A stretch of 64,000 bases of DNA from Anadara kagoshimensis (taxonomy: Eukaryota; Mollusca; Bivalvia; Arcoida; Arcidae), in assembly GCA_021292105.1 (NCBI GenBank), contig CM037874.1:23619534-23683533 (forward strand), written 5' to 3'. The notes under the pieces are model-generated. The model was not told the origin of the DNA. It did no database searches and worked only from the letters and a program-made list of their open reading frames with translations. The number at the start of each line of letters is the position of its first letter. Positions within the stretch are counted from its first letter, which is position 1. Position numbers and translations under genes: made by a program. Of this stretch, positions 46,721 to 60,081 are shown one piece after another.

Positions 46721-47194
46721 TAATTGGTATTGTGATTTTTTTCTTGGTGTAAACATATTTGTCTTCTATTCTCAGTAAAAATTGAATAGTGGCTAGAATA
46801 TATTCATAGTAATCAGCTTTCCTAGCCAAATGACTATTAAAATCAGATAAGATTTAAATATTCGAAAACGTAAAAAATGGATAACCATTTTTTGTTATCT
46901 CTGGTTTGACATTCAATGTCACAAGAGCAAAATAACATAAACAAGTTTGTAAAAGGTTGTGACAATCCGTTGTATTATTTATATTATCTTAGTTGCTATC
47001 TTTGTAAACATCACAATCCTATAAATATTAAAATATCGCATTAAAAAGTCCTATTATATGCATCATTTACCAAAGATAAAGTAATCTTTAATTATGGCTA
47101 AGTCGCAGTGATCTATAAAGTATCATTTTGTGAATCTGTCTGTCTTTTCTATTTTATCATTAAAATGTTGTGATATTTGTAAACACACCCATAT
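46721..47194. other. 3' flank of Kv-B
   Basis: No canonical AATAAA close to the stop. AT-rich, otherwise nothing recognised. Confidence 0.45.
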
Positions 47195-47372
<178 letters not shown>

Positions 47373-47574
47373 ATTTTTATCTGATGTGAGTATAAACATG
47401 TATTTAAGGTATTAATATTATTTTATTAAAGTTTTAATGAACATTATTTCTCAATTTTCTACTTAATATTTTTACAATTACCAGTTATAAAACATAATAA
47501 CAACTTAAGTATTTTTATTTTTGTTTGATACATTATATTATATTGGCCGTCTCTACAATTATGGTAAGAAGTAC

Positions 47575-48260
47575 AATGTTTTGTATCCAACATTATCCTG
47601 GATATATTTCACATCTCATGTTCCTTTCATAATCAATTTTAATTTCACATATGGCGGATGACCCTAACTAAACAGGAGATGCTAGCCCATCCGGAGCACA
47701 CGGCCTCATTTCCCTTGTGACATTTTACATGTTTATTTTCCCTTTCTCAAAGTTTTATTTTATGTTTTTGGATTGTGATTTCGACATGGATCATTTTTAT
47801 ATGTTTGTGTTTGATTAACAGCATGGCGGGTTTAGCAAGGTATACCAGAAACGCTTACCCTTCTGGAACACACGGCCTTTCTTCCGTTGTGGTACATTAT
47901 ATGTTTACTTTCACTTTCTCAAAGTTTTTATTTTATTTTTGGATTTGTGATTTGGACACGGATCATATTGGATATGTTTGTATTTGATTGGCATCGTGGC
48001 GGGTTTAGCAAGGTATAGCAGTAACGCTTATCCTTACGGAATACACGGCCTCACTTCCCTTGTGGTAGTTTACTTTCCCTTTCTCAAAGTTTTTATTTTA
48101 TTATTTCTTGGATTGTGATTTGGACATTGATGATAGTAGATATGTTTGTGTTTCATTAACAGCGTGGCGGGTTTAGCAAGGTATAGCAGAAACACTTACT
48201 ATTCCGGAGCGTCTTTGGGGTTATTTGGACATGGATTGGTATCTTTATTTTTCTTTCTTC
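47575..48260 (+). mobile_element. Tandem array of four Penelope-like tails
   Basis: Units start at the gcgg motif near 47654, 47826, 47998 and 48166 (period about 170). Each carries ccggagcac-like, ggcctca-cttccctt, tttctcaaagttttta and gattgtgattt-ggacat blocks. Copy II has three units (59393, 59593, 59759). Confidence 0.8.
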
Positions 48261-48480
48261 TTATATAAGCAGGATATGTGTTATAAAATTTAATCAGTTT
48301 CTTATACGTTTTATTGATTTACCATCATACAAAATGTACTTCAGTAACAATTTTATGCAGAATATAGTAAAGTATTCGTAAAATGTAGATATAATGTAGA
48401 TTGTAAGGTTTTTGAGTATCAAAATTATATAACCAAAATTTACATGTCAAGACGATTTGGTGACTAAAACAAGCCAAGTA

Positions 48481-48659
48481 CAGTTAAACCTGTCTATAAA
48501 GGCCACCCAAGGGAACCAGTAAAATTGTTCTATATGGGCAGGTGGCCCTTATATACAGGTTCAAATAATTTGTGTGAAGAACGCTTGGGATACAATTCTA
48601 CTGGTCTTTATAAGCAGATGGCCCTTATATAGAGATGGCCTTTAAGGCAGGTTGGACTG
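48481..48659. mobile_element. MITE family P, complete
   Basis: cagttaaacctgtctataaa at the left and aaggcaggttggactg at the right, flanked by TA. The paralogous place in copy II (about 60060) lacks it. Confidence 0.85.
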
Positions 48660-49756
48660 TATTTGATCTACATTAATAAAACAAATAGGTACAACATTTA
48701 GCTAATCATGTTAGTTAGTTGAATTGGGTCGTTCTTTATTTAACTGGCTTGTGCTATTACACTTGTGTTTTCATTAAATATATATACTTTCAATACAACA
48801 TTGTTTATACCCTGAGGAATAGTCTGTTATTGATTTTTGCAACTGACATAATAATATGGTAATATTGACAGTCTTAAGGGTTTTATTCATCCTAAACCTG
48901 AAGTACGGCAAAATGTATATTTTATCATGGCCGACAGGTTCTAGTTATTTAAAATGCCGAATCAAAAGAAACTATGAATCTCATGAATGGATTTGACACT
49001 ACATTGATACTGTATTAAGGATCCATTGTCTAAAAATAACATTAAGTTTTGTTTAACGTAAAGAGACAAAATTATAACTTATGTAGGATATGTTGAATCT
49101 AGAACAACATTCCATGTCATTTAATTAGTTCAGAGAAAGGTTTCGTCTTTGCTTGATATTCTATCGTATTCTTCTTGTCCCATGGTAAAACGTAAACTCG
49201 TGAAAACATGCAATTATAATGTGCACTAAATATTAAAACTTGATTTACACAACTATTTTAAAAATACGTGCTTAAAATAAAGTCTGAAATAAACCAGTTT
49301 TCTTTATTAAAATTTTTATACCCCAGACTAAATTAGTTTGATCGGGTATGTGTAAGAATAACCTTTTTTTGGCCTGTCTGTCTGTGTCAGCTCCGTAACA
49401 TTTCCATTTATTGGCCTACTAACATGAAGCGATGTAGCGCGTTTGGCCTTTAGGCGTGTTGGTAAAAATATTAAATTTCGAACCTTGGTTGCAATTGGGT
49501 CATTTAGCTCTATAGCGATACAGCGACAACCCTAGTCTACGTTTTTCGATATTAAATCGCATACCATAAGTACTTTTTAAATATCAAAAGCCATTTACAA
49601 AAGATGTATAATGCTACTTGCTAAATATATTATGCCACTTAGCAACAGATATGAATTTATGTTGTCATCGTGTTTATCTGCTGCATCAGTCTCACCAGTA
49701 ACAATTCATTTATATAATGGTATTATAAGAATAACTCTATAACTTCATTTATATAG
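48660..49756. other. Spacer up to the duplication junction
   Basis: Shared with 60297-61392. Contains a stretch cctgtctgtctgtgtcagct near 49372 that looks repetitive. No gene. The junction to the Kv-A fragment is at 49756/49757. Confidence 0.5.
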
Positions 49757-50318
49757 ACCAATACCCTGATATCATTTTTAGTAGTTATGCAGCCGCTATT
49801 GCGTATTCCATATTTCACACAATGAATTTTTTGCGGATTTTGAGAATATTCCGCTTGATGAAGCAATGTAATGGATTAAGGGTTCTGATAATGGCTATTG
49901 CGTCAAGTATGAAACCATTGCTTGTGCGTTTGTTGACATTTTTATTGGCCTCAATTTTGTTGTTTCGTGTTTCGTGTTTTTTGCCGACTTATTCGTTCCT
50001 GATACTTTTTCAAATGTTTTTGTTCGAATTTCGTGGGCAGTTGTTACTATAACTACGGTTGGGTACGGAGATCATTATCCAAAATCTCCCTTTGGGCGTG
50101 TTGTAGGAACAATGTGTGCAACATGCGGTATTCTGATTCTGTCAATGCCGGTTGCTATGGTTGCAAGCAGTTTTAGTGAATACTTTAACCTCAGTAAAAA
50201 CCAAGAGAAAATGTTAAAACTTAGAAAAGAACGATTAAACGTGTCAAAACAACCCAGCAAACGATCAAAGGTGTGGTCTGTAGAAGTGGCTAAAGTGGAG
50301 GAGACAGATATGACTTGA
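49757..50318 (+). pseudogene. Kv-A copy II: 5'-truncated, frameshifted
   Basis: Aligns with Kv-A from 33497 (accaataccctgat) to the stop, so it lacks T1, S1, S2 and most of S3. S4 is intact (FLRILRIFRLMK). In S5 the sequence ttgtttcgtgtttcgtgttt replaces the Kv-A reading and shifts the frame near 49960. The second half then reads ITTVGYGDHYPKS to the C-terminus. Changes such as GIWW to RISW argue for relaxed selection. No start codon or upstream exon. Confidence 0.88.
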
Positions 50319-50352
50319 AAGGAAACGAACAATGATTTTTGTTACTGTTTTG

Positions 50353-51056
50353 TGTATAGTGAAACAACATTGACCCGTCCGTTCGACGGTGTGTTCCCCG
50401 AACGCCTACTCGTATAAAGCAACACCTAATTAGAGATGGGGATTAAGGGGCCTTTCAAGGGTGCTTTACCTTTTATAAATAAATATTAAAAACAACAATT
50501 ACCAACAAAACCATCCTCGTCTAATTTAAAGTAAAAAGAAAGGATTAAAATAATACTATCAAATACGCAAAGTTTATTATTTAATATAAACTATTAAGAG
50601 AATTTTATCAAATGTGATTCAAACATTACAACTCATTATGTATTTTGCGCAAATTCGTTAAGAATATTCATATTAGGATGATCCATTGATTATATATGTT
50701 GTGTTAGGATTTGCAATGAGTACACGGGTCAGTCGTTCGAAGCATGATTAGTTAAATCAATTGATTACTTAAAATTTAAATCAGGCATAAATCCAGAAAT
50801 GTTATAAACAAAATGTTGAAATGTCAAAAATGAATAAAAATTTTTATCAAACCAAAGAAAATTGTATTTTTATTTTTATTCATGTTTTAAAAGTTTCGAA
50901 CAACTGGGTCTCTGTGTTGACTCCTCGATAATATTGTTTCCATTGGAAATACGAAATAAACATTAATTTATGTTCACTATATACAATTTTTTTTTGTCCA
51001 TTACAAATAATTAAAATTAAAGGTCAAGCGGACGGATCAATGTTGTTTGCCTTTAC
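50353..51056. mobile_element. TIR element family M, copy II
   Basis: Same ends and interior as 34092-34844, about 50 bases shorter. Confidence 0.7.
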
Positions 51057-51157
51057 AACAAGGACTTGGATAAATGGGATAGACATGTATTTCATGAGTT
51101 ATGTGGTAATGTACGAACCGTTTAAAACTAATTCCGGTATTGTCAGCTGTTAGAAAG

Positions 51158-52033
51158 TGACGACAACTGCGACACCCGCGGATAGCGAATCACGCATGGT
51201 GACAGTAGCGTTCTTGTAACATCCGCGGATAGCGAATCACGCATGGTGAAAGAAGCGTTCTTGTAACACCCGAGGATAGCGAATCACGCATGGTGACAGT
51301 AGCGTTCTTGTAACACCCGCGGATAGCGAATCACGCATGGTGACAGTAGCGTTCTTGTAACACCCGAGGATAGCGAATAGCGCATGGTGACAGAATCGTT
51401 CTTGTAACACCCACGGATAGCGAATCGCGCATGGTGACAGAAGCGTCCTTGTAACATCCGGGGATAGCGAATCATGCATGGTGAAAGAAGCGTTCTTGTA
51501 ACACCCGCGGATAGCGAATCACACATAGTGAAAGAAGCGTTCTTGTAACACCCGCGGATAGCGAATCAAGCATGGCGAAAGAAGCGTTCTTGTAACACCC
51601 GCGGATAGCGAATCAAGTCTGGTAAAAGAAGCGTTCTTGTAACACCCGCGGATAGCGAATCATGCATGGTGAGAGAAGCGTTCTTGTACACACCCGCGAA
51701 TAGCGGATCACGCATGGTGACAGAAGCGTTCTTGTAACACCCAAGGATAGCGAATCATGCATGGTGAGAGAAGTGTTGTTATACACACTCGCGAATATAA
51801 TAGCGAATCACGTACGGTGACAGAAGTGTTCTTGTAACACCCGCGGATAGCGAATCGCGCATGGTAACAGGGGCATTCTTGTGTTGACACCCTCGGATAG
51901 CGAATCACGCGAACGCATGGTGGCAGAAGCATTCTTGTAACACCCGCTGATAGCGAATCACGCATGGTGAAAGAATTGTTTTTTTAACACCCGCGGATAG
52001 CGAATCAAGCATTGTATAATATCAGAAGCGTTT
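51158..52033. repeat. 47-bp minisatellite, array II (~19 units)
   Basis: Same unit as 34945-36042. Array order is partly shared with array III, including the odd tacacactcgcgaatataata unit near 51781. Confidence 0.95.
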
Positions 52034-52707
52034 ATTAAATATGGTCCTATTTAGCAGACAGTTTAAATTATTGATGTTTTTATATTTATACCTATTGTGC
52101 ATTATCATTATATTGTTAATTCCTATGTTACAATATCAGTACATATTAATGCATGCTACTTGTTGTTAATATATCGTTACTCCTTATGGCATCATCAACG
52201 AAATGAAATGTTCTCTTTCACTTTGTCATGGAAAACAATTTATATATTTATAAAACTAAAGCGGAAAACTACCGATACTACGTAAACAGTACACAGCAAG
52301 ATAATCCGGCAAATATTGTATTTACTCTTAATTATAATAACTTGGGTTTTTTGTTTTTTGTTTTTGGTTTTTTTTTTTTTTTTTGTAAGCTAGGTTTTTT
52401 TACATTTAAGATCGCACGTGAACATTGAACAATTGTATTTACGAAATTACCAAATTTAAAAGATATATTTTGCGGTTTGTTCCTTTCAAAAGCTCCGACA
52501 CGCCTATACTCTTTTGTTCTGTCAATTAATTAACCAACCTGTGTTGTCTACCTGGTTAAGGGGACATAACTTTTGAAAACTTTACCTTAGGAATCAATAA
52601 TTGCCAGATTATCTTGCTTTGTATTGTTTTACATAGTATTTATCGGTTTCTCCTAATGACCTTTAGTATGATATTAGTTTGGGAATTTGGTGTTATGCGT
52701 TATGGAA
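52034..52707. other. Copy II spacer with the empty site of the large TIR element
   Basis: Continues from array II through a T-rich run (52340-52384) to gtaagctaggtttttttaca and gatcgcacgtgaacattg. No 3.85-kb element is present. Confidence 0.7.
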
Positions 52708-54289
52708 TGATCTGCCTTAAGCTTGTACTACTGTTGCATACAATCCGGGCATCTTTAAGGTGCTAGGTTACCGAGATGTCAGTCGCAGACAACATAAACC
52801 ATATTTCACCCAAAGTGGGAAGCGTCCTTTTGCGCCAAGTACATATTTTAGAGATATCATTTCCGCCAATAGTTTTAATTTCTGGTGTTTTAATTCAAAC
52901 AGAATCTGGAGGTCTTCTGTGTCAGTCTGTCTGTACAGGTGATTCATGTTATGGAATCAATTATATAGCATGGATCTCAGTGAAAATGAAAAAGTTGGAA
53001 GCTAACAGGAAAACCAATAATCCTAATTGAAGAACACATCATTTGTCCCCAGCCCAGATAAAGGAGAAGAAAAGTAAAAATTATCGTTCATATGTCCATC
53101 GCACTCTCAATAAAGTAAGACAGTTGAGTAACATATTGGCGCAAAAGGAATAAGGTATTTTAAAAAGTTGTGGCGGAAATGATATACTGGCGCAAATAGG
53201 TTGTAGCGGAAAATGACGCTAAAATGACGTAAACGGAAATCAACCATACAAAAATGTTAAAGCATAATTAAACCCATTAAGCGGCTTTTTTTATTATTAT
53301 TACTTTTTTGCTTGGATTGGATTAATGGAGTTTCACGCCTCAGTCAAGATTTTTCACGTATATCGAGGCGGTCAGTTCAGGAATGATGAAGAGAACTAGA
53401 AAGACATTCGATCTAAAAATGTATCGTTTTTTCCAAATTTTACACAACCAGTGTTAGCATACTGGATCTGCTTCTCGTAACATATCTTCGTAACATCACA
53501 CATAACGGTCCTCAACACAAAACACCATTTGTTTCAGTTGCGATCAAGTGGTTCTTAAACCCTATACCTTTAATCATCAATTTTAATTATCATGAGTTAC
53601 CTCTCTTACTACAATAGAAAATATAACTTTATATTTGTTTTTACTCAAAGACGGTCAGAACGCCTCACACTGTGTGGGGTCAAATCCAAGTCGAGACATT
53701 ATATATTGTCAGATCACTTACTCAAAGACCGATTGTTTTTCCGGACAGAGCAGAGGTTTTCACCACTATCCATGAAGTAAGTGAAAGACTTAAACTCCGT
53801 TTCGCTTTTCAGACCAAAACCGTGGTTTAAAACTCCATTCCACTTAATTCTAAACCAGGATCCGCTTGATATTAGAGGAGTAAGACAATGACGTAAAATA
53901 TTTTTGATGAGCTTTTTATTTTCAAAACAAAATTTGAATGTTAAGTTTCAAAATTTTAAAAGATATAAAAGTTATTTATAAAAAGGACTGTCTCTAAATA
54001 TTATAGATGAACAATAATGCCTGTTTTTTTTTTACTATCGATCCAAGCGGAAGCACCAGATTACCGCATATCGGATTTAATAAGTTAATAATGAATTATT
54101 TATAAAAAGATAATTTAATATAACATCATTGTGGGTTTTCTTCAATTATAATTTATACACATTAGCCGTTGGCAGTAATATAAACACAGTACAGACATAC
54201 AGCCAGTCGAATAAATTAAACATGACAAATTCCAGCTTCAAAAAAAATGTACATCGTTATCAAAGGATGATGATACAATGTGCTGTATT

Positions 54290-54291
<2 letters not shown>

Positions 54292-54340
<49 letters not shown>
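54292..54340. repeat. (CA)n microsatellite, copy II
   Basis: Counterpart of 42121-42162. Confidence 0.95.
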
Positions 54341-54343
<3 letters not shown>

Positions 54344-55161
54344 CACAAAATCGATAAAACTAACACAGCATTTTACTGTTAAATATTTAATGAACATAGA
54401 AAAGGTAGGAGAGCGAGTTTAAACATTTACAGGGGAATGTTTTGGCGAAACTATGATTAAGAGGACTATTAATTCCAGATCGATCCTTGTCGGAAAGAAG
54501 CTAGTTTTTTGTGCATGGATGAGATGGAAGAGCATTATTGATCCAGGATATATCATACTAAGTTATCTGGTTAATTAACTTATATATATACAATATATAT
54601 ACACATGATCTAGATATTTTTACACATATCACCGAACAGAAAGTGCATTTGTTGTTTCATACTCTTCTAGAAATCTCACGATGGATACTGCTGCTATGGA
54701 ACTTGTCACATTAAATGTTGGGGGCACTATGTTTGAAATCACCAATGAATGTTTGAAATCTTTTCCGGAAACTCGTTTATCCAACTTGTCGAGTTCATCT
54801 CCGGAATTCATTAAAGAAAGAAAGCAATACTTCTTCAACAGAAATCCGGAAGTGTTTAACTCCATCTTGGATTTGTATAGGACCGGAAGTTTGCATTTAC
54901 CTACAAACATATGTGGCGCCACTTTGCGGAATGAATTAGAATTCTGGGAAATTCCCATTGAATATCTGTCAGAATGTTGTATAAAAACATACTTTAAATA
55001 CGACAGTGATGTAGAGAAAGTTAAGGAAATAAACAGGGTGTTCGGTTTGAATGACACGGGGTACTCTGAAGAGGAATGTCAGAATAGTAAATGGACAAGG
55101 TTCAAGAGAAACGTATGGGTATTCATGGATCAGCCGACATCATCATTACCGGCAAAGATAA

Positions 55162-55166
<5 letters not shown>

Positions 55167-55197
<31 letters not shown>
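55167..55197. repeat. (CT)n microsatellite, copy II
   Basis: Shorter counterpart of 42988-43031, starting after ataagcg. Confidence 0.95.
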
Positions 55198-55199
<2 letters not shown>

Positions 55200-55345
55200 C
55201 ACTTACCCTTCTGAAGCACCTGGTCTTACTAACCTGGTAAAGTTCCCGTGTTTTAACTGGATTCGTGCGTTTTAATTTATCATAGCTAAATTGCTTTAGG
55301 ATTGTGGATTGGACATGGATTCTATGTTTGTTTTTAATTTAAGTA
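55196..55345 (+). mobile_element. Penelope-like tail, copy II
   Basis: Counterpart of 43032-43180. Confidence 0.75.
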
Positions 55346-56283
55346 CCTGCTAGTCTCATTGATTCATGAAAGGTGCATTTTCGTAACGTTTTATTGTTTA
55401 TTGTATTGGAGATATTTTTATCACTGATATTTAGGGCACTTATATCAGACATAAATTCGATAAAATACCTATTGACTTGTAAAGTTGTCAATTTATTTCA
55501 CTTCAAACTTCTAGTAATCATGTTCTTGGTTCCAATGCCTTTTGTCAAGTACCCGAATTTTATTTGAAAAATCCTACTGCTGCAATAAAGACGCGAACCT
55601 CTCGTTAATATGGTTACGACGAAGTAGTTGATGGTCAAAAGAGGTAACAAGCGTTGTATGCTGGCATGCCGGTGACTAACTTTAATGGAATAATTTCTGT
55701 CTCTGTTTCAGATTACCATTTAAGTTTCTTATATTTTCTCTCTTTGAACATTTGGTGTAACCAACTAGTAGCTGATTTGAATAAACTTAGACAATAAGCA
55801 TCTCTTTTAAGAGCAACATTATTGGGACAATAGTGTTTTCTATTTACAATCCGTGTTTTATTTCAAACCTAATCATAAGTTTTATTTCTCACATCAAGAA
55901 AAACCAATATCAAAAACCAAAATATGCAAAGTTAATATTGCTTTCTAGGGAATATTTTGATGATGATTTGATGTTGCTGACAGCTAATTGAAGACAAATT
56001 TTGTCCTTTGTGTATTTAAAATCTAATTCTATTGACTGAAAAGATAGCCTGTTTGAGCTTGTGGTAGCCGAATAAACCGTGTACTTGGCAACAGTCAATG
56101 CTGTCACGAACATCAAGAAATTGTCATGTAATATGTTTATAATTGCTAGTACATCCATTGCCAATAGTTTTATACTCGTCCTAATTTCTTTGTCCTTTTG
56201 TCTTCTTCTCTTGTTTCTTTATTGTGTAATTTCTTGATATTCGTAGTAATTTCAGTTCTTCACAGTAATAACTACATCTGTTC

Positions 56284-56597
56284 TAAGTATTAAGTCGCTC
56301 AGTAAGTGGGAAGTCGTCGTGGGTTTGAACTCCGACCGGTTCTGACCCAAGACTTGAAACTCTTTTTTTTCGCCAAGCACTCAGCATCAGGAAATAAAAA
56401 TCACGGTTCTTTGTGATGGGAACTTAAAATAAGCGAGGTCTCGCGTCACGGTGGGTCCGGAACGATAAAGATCCCTGCAGTATAATGCCATCATCGCAAT
56501 GCATAGGCTAGATCTCTGCATCTTCGCCTATAGCTGGCGACGTCTCGATATAAATGAAATATTCTTGACTGAGACTTTAAACACCATTACTCAACTC
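56284..56597 (+). repeat. SINE type 1, copy II
   Basis: Counterpart of 44104-44412, inherited with the segment. Confidence 0.85.
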
Positions 56598-57077
56598 TAA
56601 ATCTTAAGTAATCGTTCTGTGAAATAACTACATTCAAAATATGCGTTGTAGTAAAACAGTCGGTAAGACAAATATTTCATTACTTCCTCGCCTCGTGTGT
56701 ATGCCGTTTTGGCCATTTTTTCCACCCTTCTGCGCGTGCAAACTTGTTTAATAATTCAATGCGTAGGTCGGTTTGGCGTTTCCCCTGAAGCACATTCGTA
56801 CATAATGATTCAAATGTTAAGTGTATGTACTGAAATATTTGTCGATTCATGACGTGAGTGACGTCTAAAATAAGTCTAAACATGATCAAATTACAATTCT
56901 ACTAATTTTATTGATTGCAATATGTTCAATTGTATTTTAAAGCACTGGAAAGATAACAATTTAAACGTATAGTGTCTTTGATGTTATGTTGTATGTTTCG
57001 GTTAAAAATACATTTCCTTTTTACACCGATTGCTTTTGAAGGTTTTTATGGTCGTCAAACAAATGTTATCTCATGTA

Positions 57078-57366
57078 ACAGGAAAGAGAAAAACTGCAGG
57101 GTCGGATCGGGGATCGAACCCGGGACCTCTCGCAGTATAGGCGAGTGCTCTACAACTGAGCCTTCCTTTTTTCGATTCAACTCACTTAAATCGAAACCAC
57201 CAGGTTTCACCCCGGGACAAACCTGTTGGTTGGCCACTTCCCAGGGTCGGACGAGCCCCCAAATGTAACAGAAAAGAGAAAAATGCAGGCTCGGACCGGG
57301 GATCCAACCCGGGACCTCTTGCACTATGGGCGAATGCTCTACCACTGAGCTATCCAGACCGCTACA
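57078..57366 (-). repeat. SINE type 3 doublet, copy II
   Basis: Counterpart of 45150-45430. Here the D-arm of the second unit reads gtggtagagc, closer to a tRNA than in copy I. Confidence 0.75.
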
Positions 57367-57487
57367 CTCATAACAAATGTGTCAATTCTAGGCGGGTCAG
57401 GTATTCTGATTGGGTTGCAAGCAGAAATAGTGTGAATCTACTTTATCACAGTTGACGATGTTAAGTCGGGGCTGGTAAGTAAATCTT

Positions 57488-57724
57488 ATGTTAAAGTCAA
57501 ACAACATTGACTTTAGCGCTTGACCTTTCATTTAAATATTTATTATGGTCCAGTGCATTTAGTTATAGGGAAACATATGTTTATTTTGGCTGCACCATGT
57601 AACACGTGCGTTGTTAATGTATTTACTGAGAACTCTAACATTGTCCATGTATTAGATGGGCCCTTCTGTATGAGTATTCATAATGAAACGTCAAACGAAC
57701 AGGTCATGTAATTTGCCTATACAA
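57488..57724. mobile_element. MITE family M, copy II
   Basis: Counterpart of 45561-45793, again ending just before the exon 2 acceptor. Confidence 0.8.
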
Positions 57725-58653
57725 TCTTCTATTGCAGATGTTTGGGGTTTTATTTATGCTAGTTGTATCACTCTCAGTGGTAATCAACGCCATGGAAACG
57801 GTTTCCAGAATTCCGACAACAGATATACACAGATGAGACTAAAACATCTGAAGAACATATCAGGTCTACCTAGTATTTACAATCACATTGACCTTGAGAA
57901 TGAAAAATGAAATGGTCAGTAAATTCATTTCTAGTGGATTGGAATTTATTATCTCGAAATATGTTTTTTTCACTTTTTTTCACATTAGAGTTTATAGTAC
58001 ATTTTTCATTTTGTCCAAATAAAGTACATTTTTCTGTAATTTCCTTAATTCTCTAGACGCCATATTATGTGTTACCATGTGGACAATTTTAATTCTTTAC
58101 CACGCTATGGATAAAGACTACACAATTATGTTATCAAACAAATACACTGGGTTTTTTATTCATGGTTTCAGCCTGCATTACAGCATTAAGACTTTTAAAA
58201 ATGTTTCGATTTTTAAAGAACTTTCCTGGTTTACACCTGTTGTATATGTCCATTAAATGGAACATTAAAGATTTGGTGATACTGTTTTTAACATTTATTT
58301 CATATGTTGCCTTTCGGAATTGTAATATATGTTTGTGAATTTTATGAAAAAACTACATTTTCCAAACATATTCATAGGTATATGGTGGCTGTAATCACCA
58401 TGACAACGGTTTGGGTATGGAGATTTTTATCCTAAATCAGTTTCCGGGTTATATTGTTGGAATCGTGTGTGCAATATGGGGTATGATGTTTCTCGCCATG
58501 CCTATAGCGCTATTGTCTTCAAGTTTCAACGAATATTTTAAACGCTATAACGATAGGAAAAGGTTCCACGTCTACAAAAATAGTCAGGATGTATTTTGCC
58601 AAGAGAGAATGGACATTTCAACGCTTCATGTATGTCATGTGCCAAACGCTTGA

Positions 58654-59330
58654 TAATTGGTATTGTGATTTTTTCTTGGTGTAAACATATTTGTCTTTTT
58701 TTCTCAGTAAAAATGAATAGTGTTTAGAAAATATTCATAGTAATCGACTTTCCTAGCCAAATATATATTAAAATCAGATAAGTTTTAAAAATTCAAAAAC
58801 TTAAAAAATAGTTAGCCATTTTATTTGGTCTGACATTTGATGTCACGAGAGTAAAACAACATATACAAGTTTGTTAAAGGTTGTGACAATCCGTTGTATT
58901 GTTTAAATTATCTCAGTTGCTATCTTTGTAACATCACTATCCCATTAATTAAAAATCACACTAAAGAGACCTATTACATGTATTACTTAAGATAAATATT
59001 TAATTATTGCTAGAATAACAGTTGCAGTGATCTATAAGGTTACATTTTGTGAATCTGTCTGTCTTTTCTATTTTATCATTAAGATGTTGTGATATTTGTA
59101 AACAAACACACACACGCACACACAATTTTTTATCTGATGTGAGTATAAACATGTATTTAACGATTAATATTATTTTAATAAAGTTTTAAATAAACTTATT
59201 CCTCGATTTTCTACTTAATATATTTTCTTAATTTCTTAATTACCAGTTAAAACAATGAAACTAAAATATTTTCTTTTTCTTTTATATATTCTATTATATT
59301 GGCTGTTTTCCACATTTATGGTAAGAAATA
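58654..59330. other. 3' flank of Kv-B copy II
   Basis: More diverged from 46721-47570 than the neighbouring parts of the duplication. The compound microsatellite is reduced to a short (CA)n. Confidence 0.5.
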
Positions 59331-59334
59331 CAAT

Positions 59335-59830
59335 GTTTTTGTATCCAAAATTATCCTTGATATATTCATATATTCAATTTTAATTTTAAACATGGCGGAT
59401 GGCCCTAACTAAACAGGAGAGGCTAGCGAGTCCGGAACACCAAGCCTCACTTCCCTTGTGGCATTTTACATTTTTATCCCTTGTGGCATTTTACATGTTT
59501 ACTTTCCATTTTCTCTCAGTTTTTATTTTATTTGTTTTGGATTGTGATTTGGACATGGATCTTATTGGATATATTTGTGTTTGATTAACAGCGTGGCGGG
59601 TTTAGCAGAAACGCTTACCTTTCCGGAGCACCCGGCCTCACTTCCCTTGTGGTACATTACATGTTTACTTTCCCTTTCTTGAAGATTTTATTTTAATATT
59701 TCTTCGAATGTAATTTGGACATTGATCATATTATATATGTTCGTGTTTCATTAACAGCGTGGCCGAAGAAACACTTACCCTTCCGGTGCGCCTTTGGGAT
59801 TATTTGGACATGGATTGATATCTTTATTCT
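59335..59830 (+). mobile_element. Tandem array of three Penelope-like tails, copy II
   Basis: Units begin near 59393, 59593 and 59759. A 27-base repeat around cccttgtggcattttacat (59452 and 59478) is local to this copy. Confidence 0.75.
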
Positions 59831-60081
59831 TTTTTCTTCTTATAAAAGCAGGATATGTGTTATAAAATTTAATCAGTTTCTTATATATATTTTTATGTAT
59901 ATCTAACATCATACAAAAATGTACTTTAGCAACAATTTAATGCAGAATATAGTAAAGTATTCGTAAAATGTAGATGTATTGAGATTGTAAGGTTTTGGAG
60001 TAGTAAAATTATATTACCAAACTGCATATGTCAAGACGATTTGGTAACTAAAACGAACCAATTACTTTTCTAAAACAAATG

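Larger units (their letters stand above)
54681..58653 (+). pseudogene. Kv-B copy II: broken donor, many 1-base indels
   Basis: Exon 1 (54681-55157, starting MDTAAMELVTL) is intact and differs from Kv-B by one residue after the first Met (VEKVKE). Its donor is changed: AAG|ataagc instead of AAG|gtaagc. Exon 2 (57738-58653) aligns to Kv-B over its whole length. It carries roughly a dozen or more 1-2-base gains or losses, nearly all in homopolymers (for example ggtttcc, tgaaaaatg, catatgttgcctttcgg, ggtggctg, ggtttggg), against few substitutions. As written it cannot encode a channel. Either a recent pseudogene or a region of poor consensus sequence. Confidence 0.85.
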
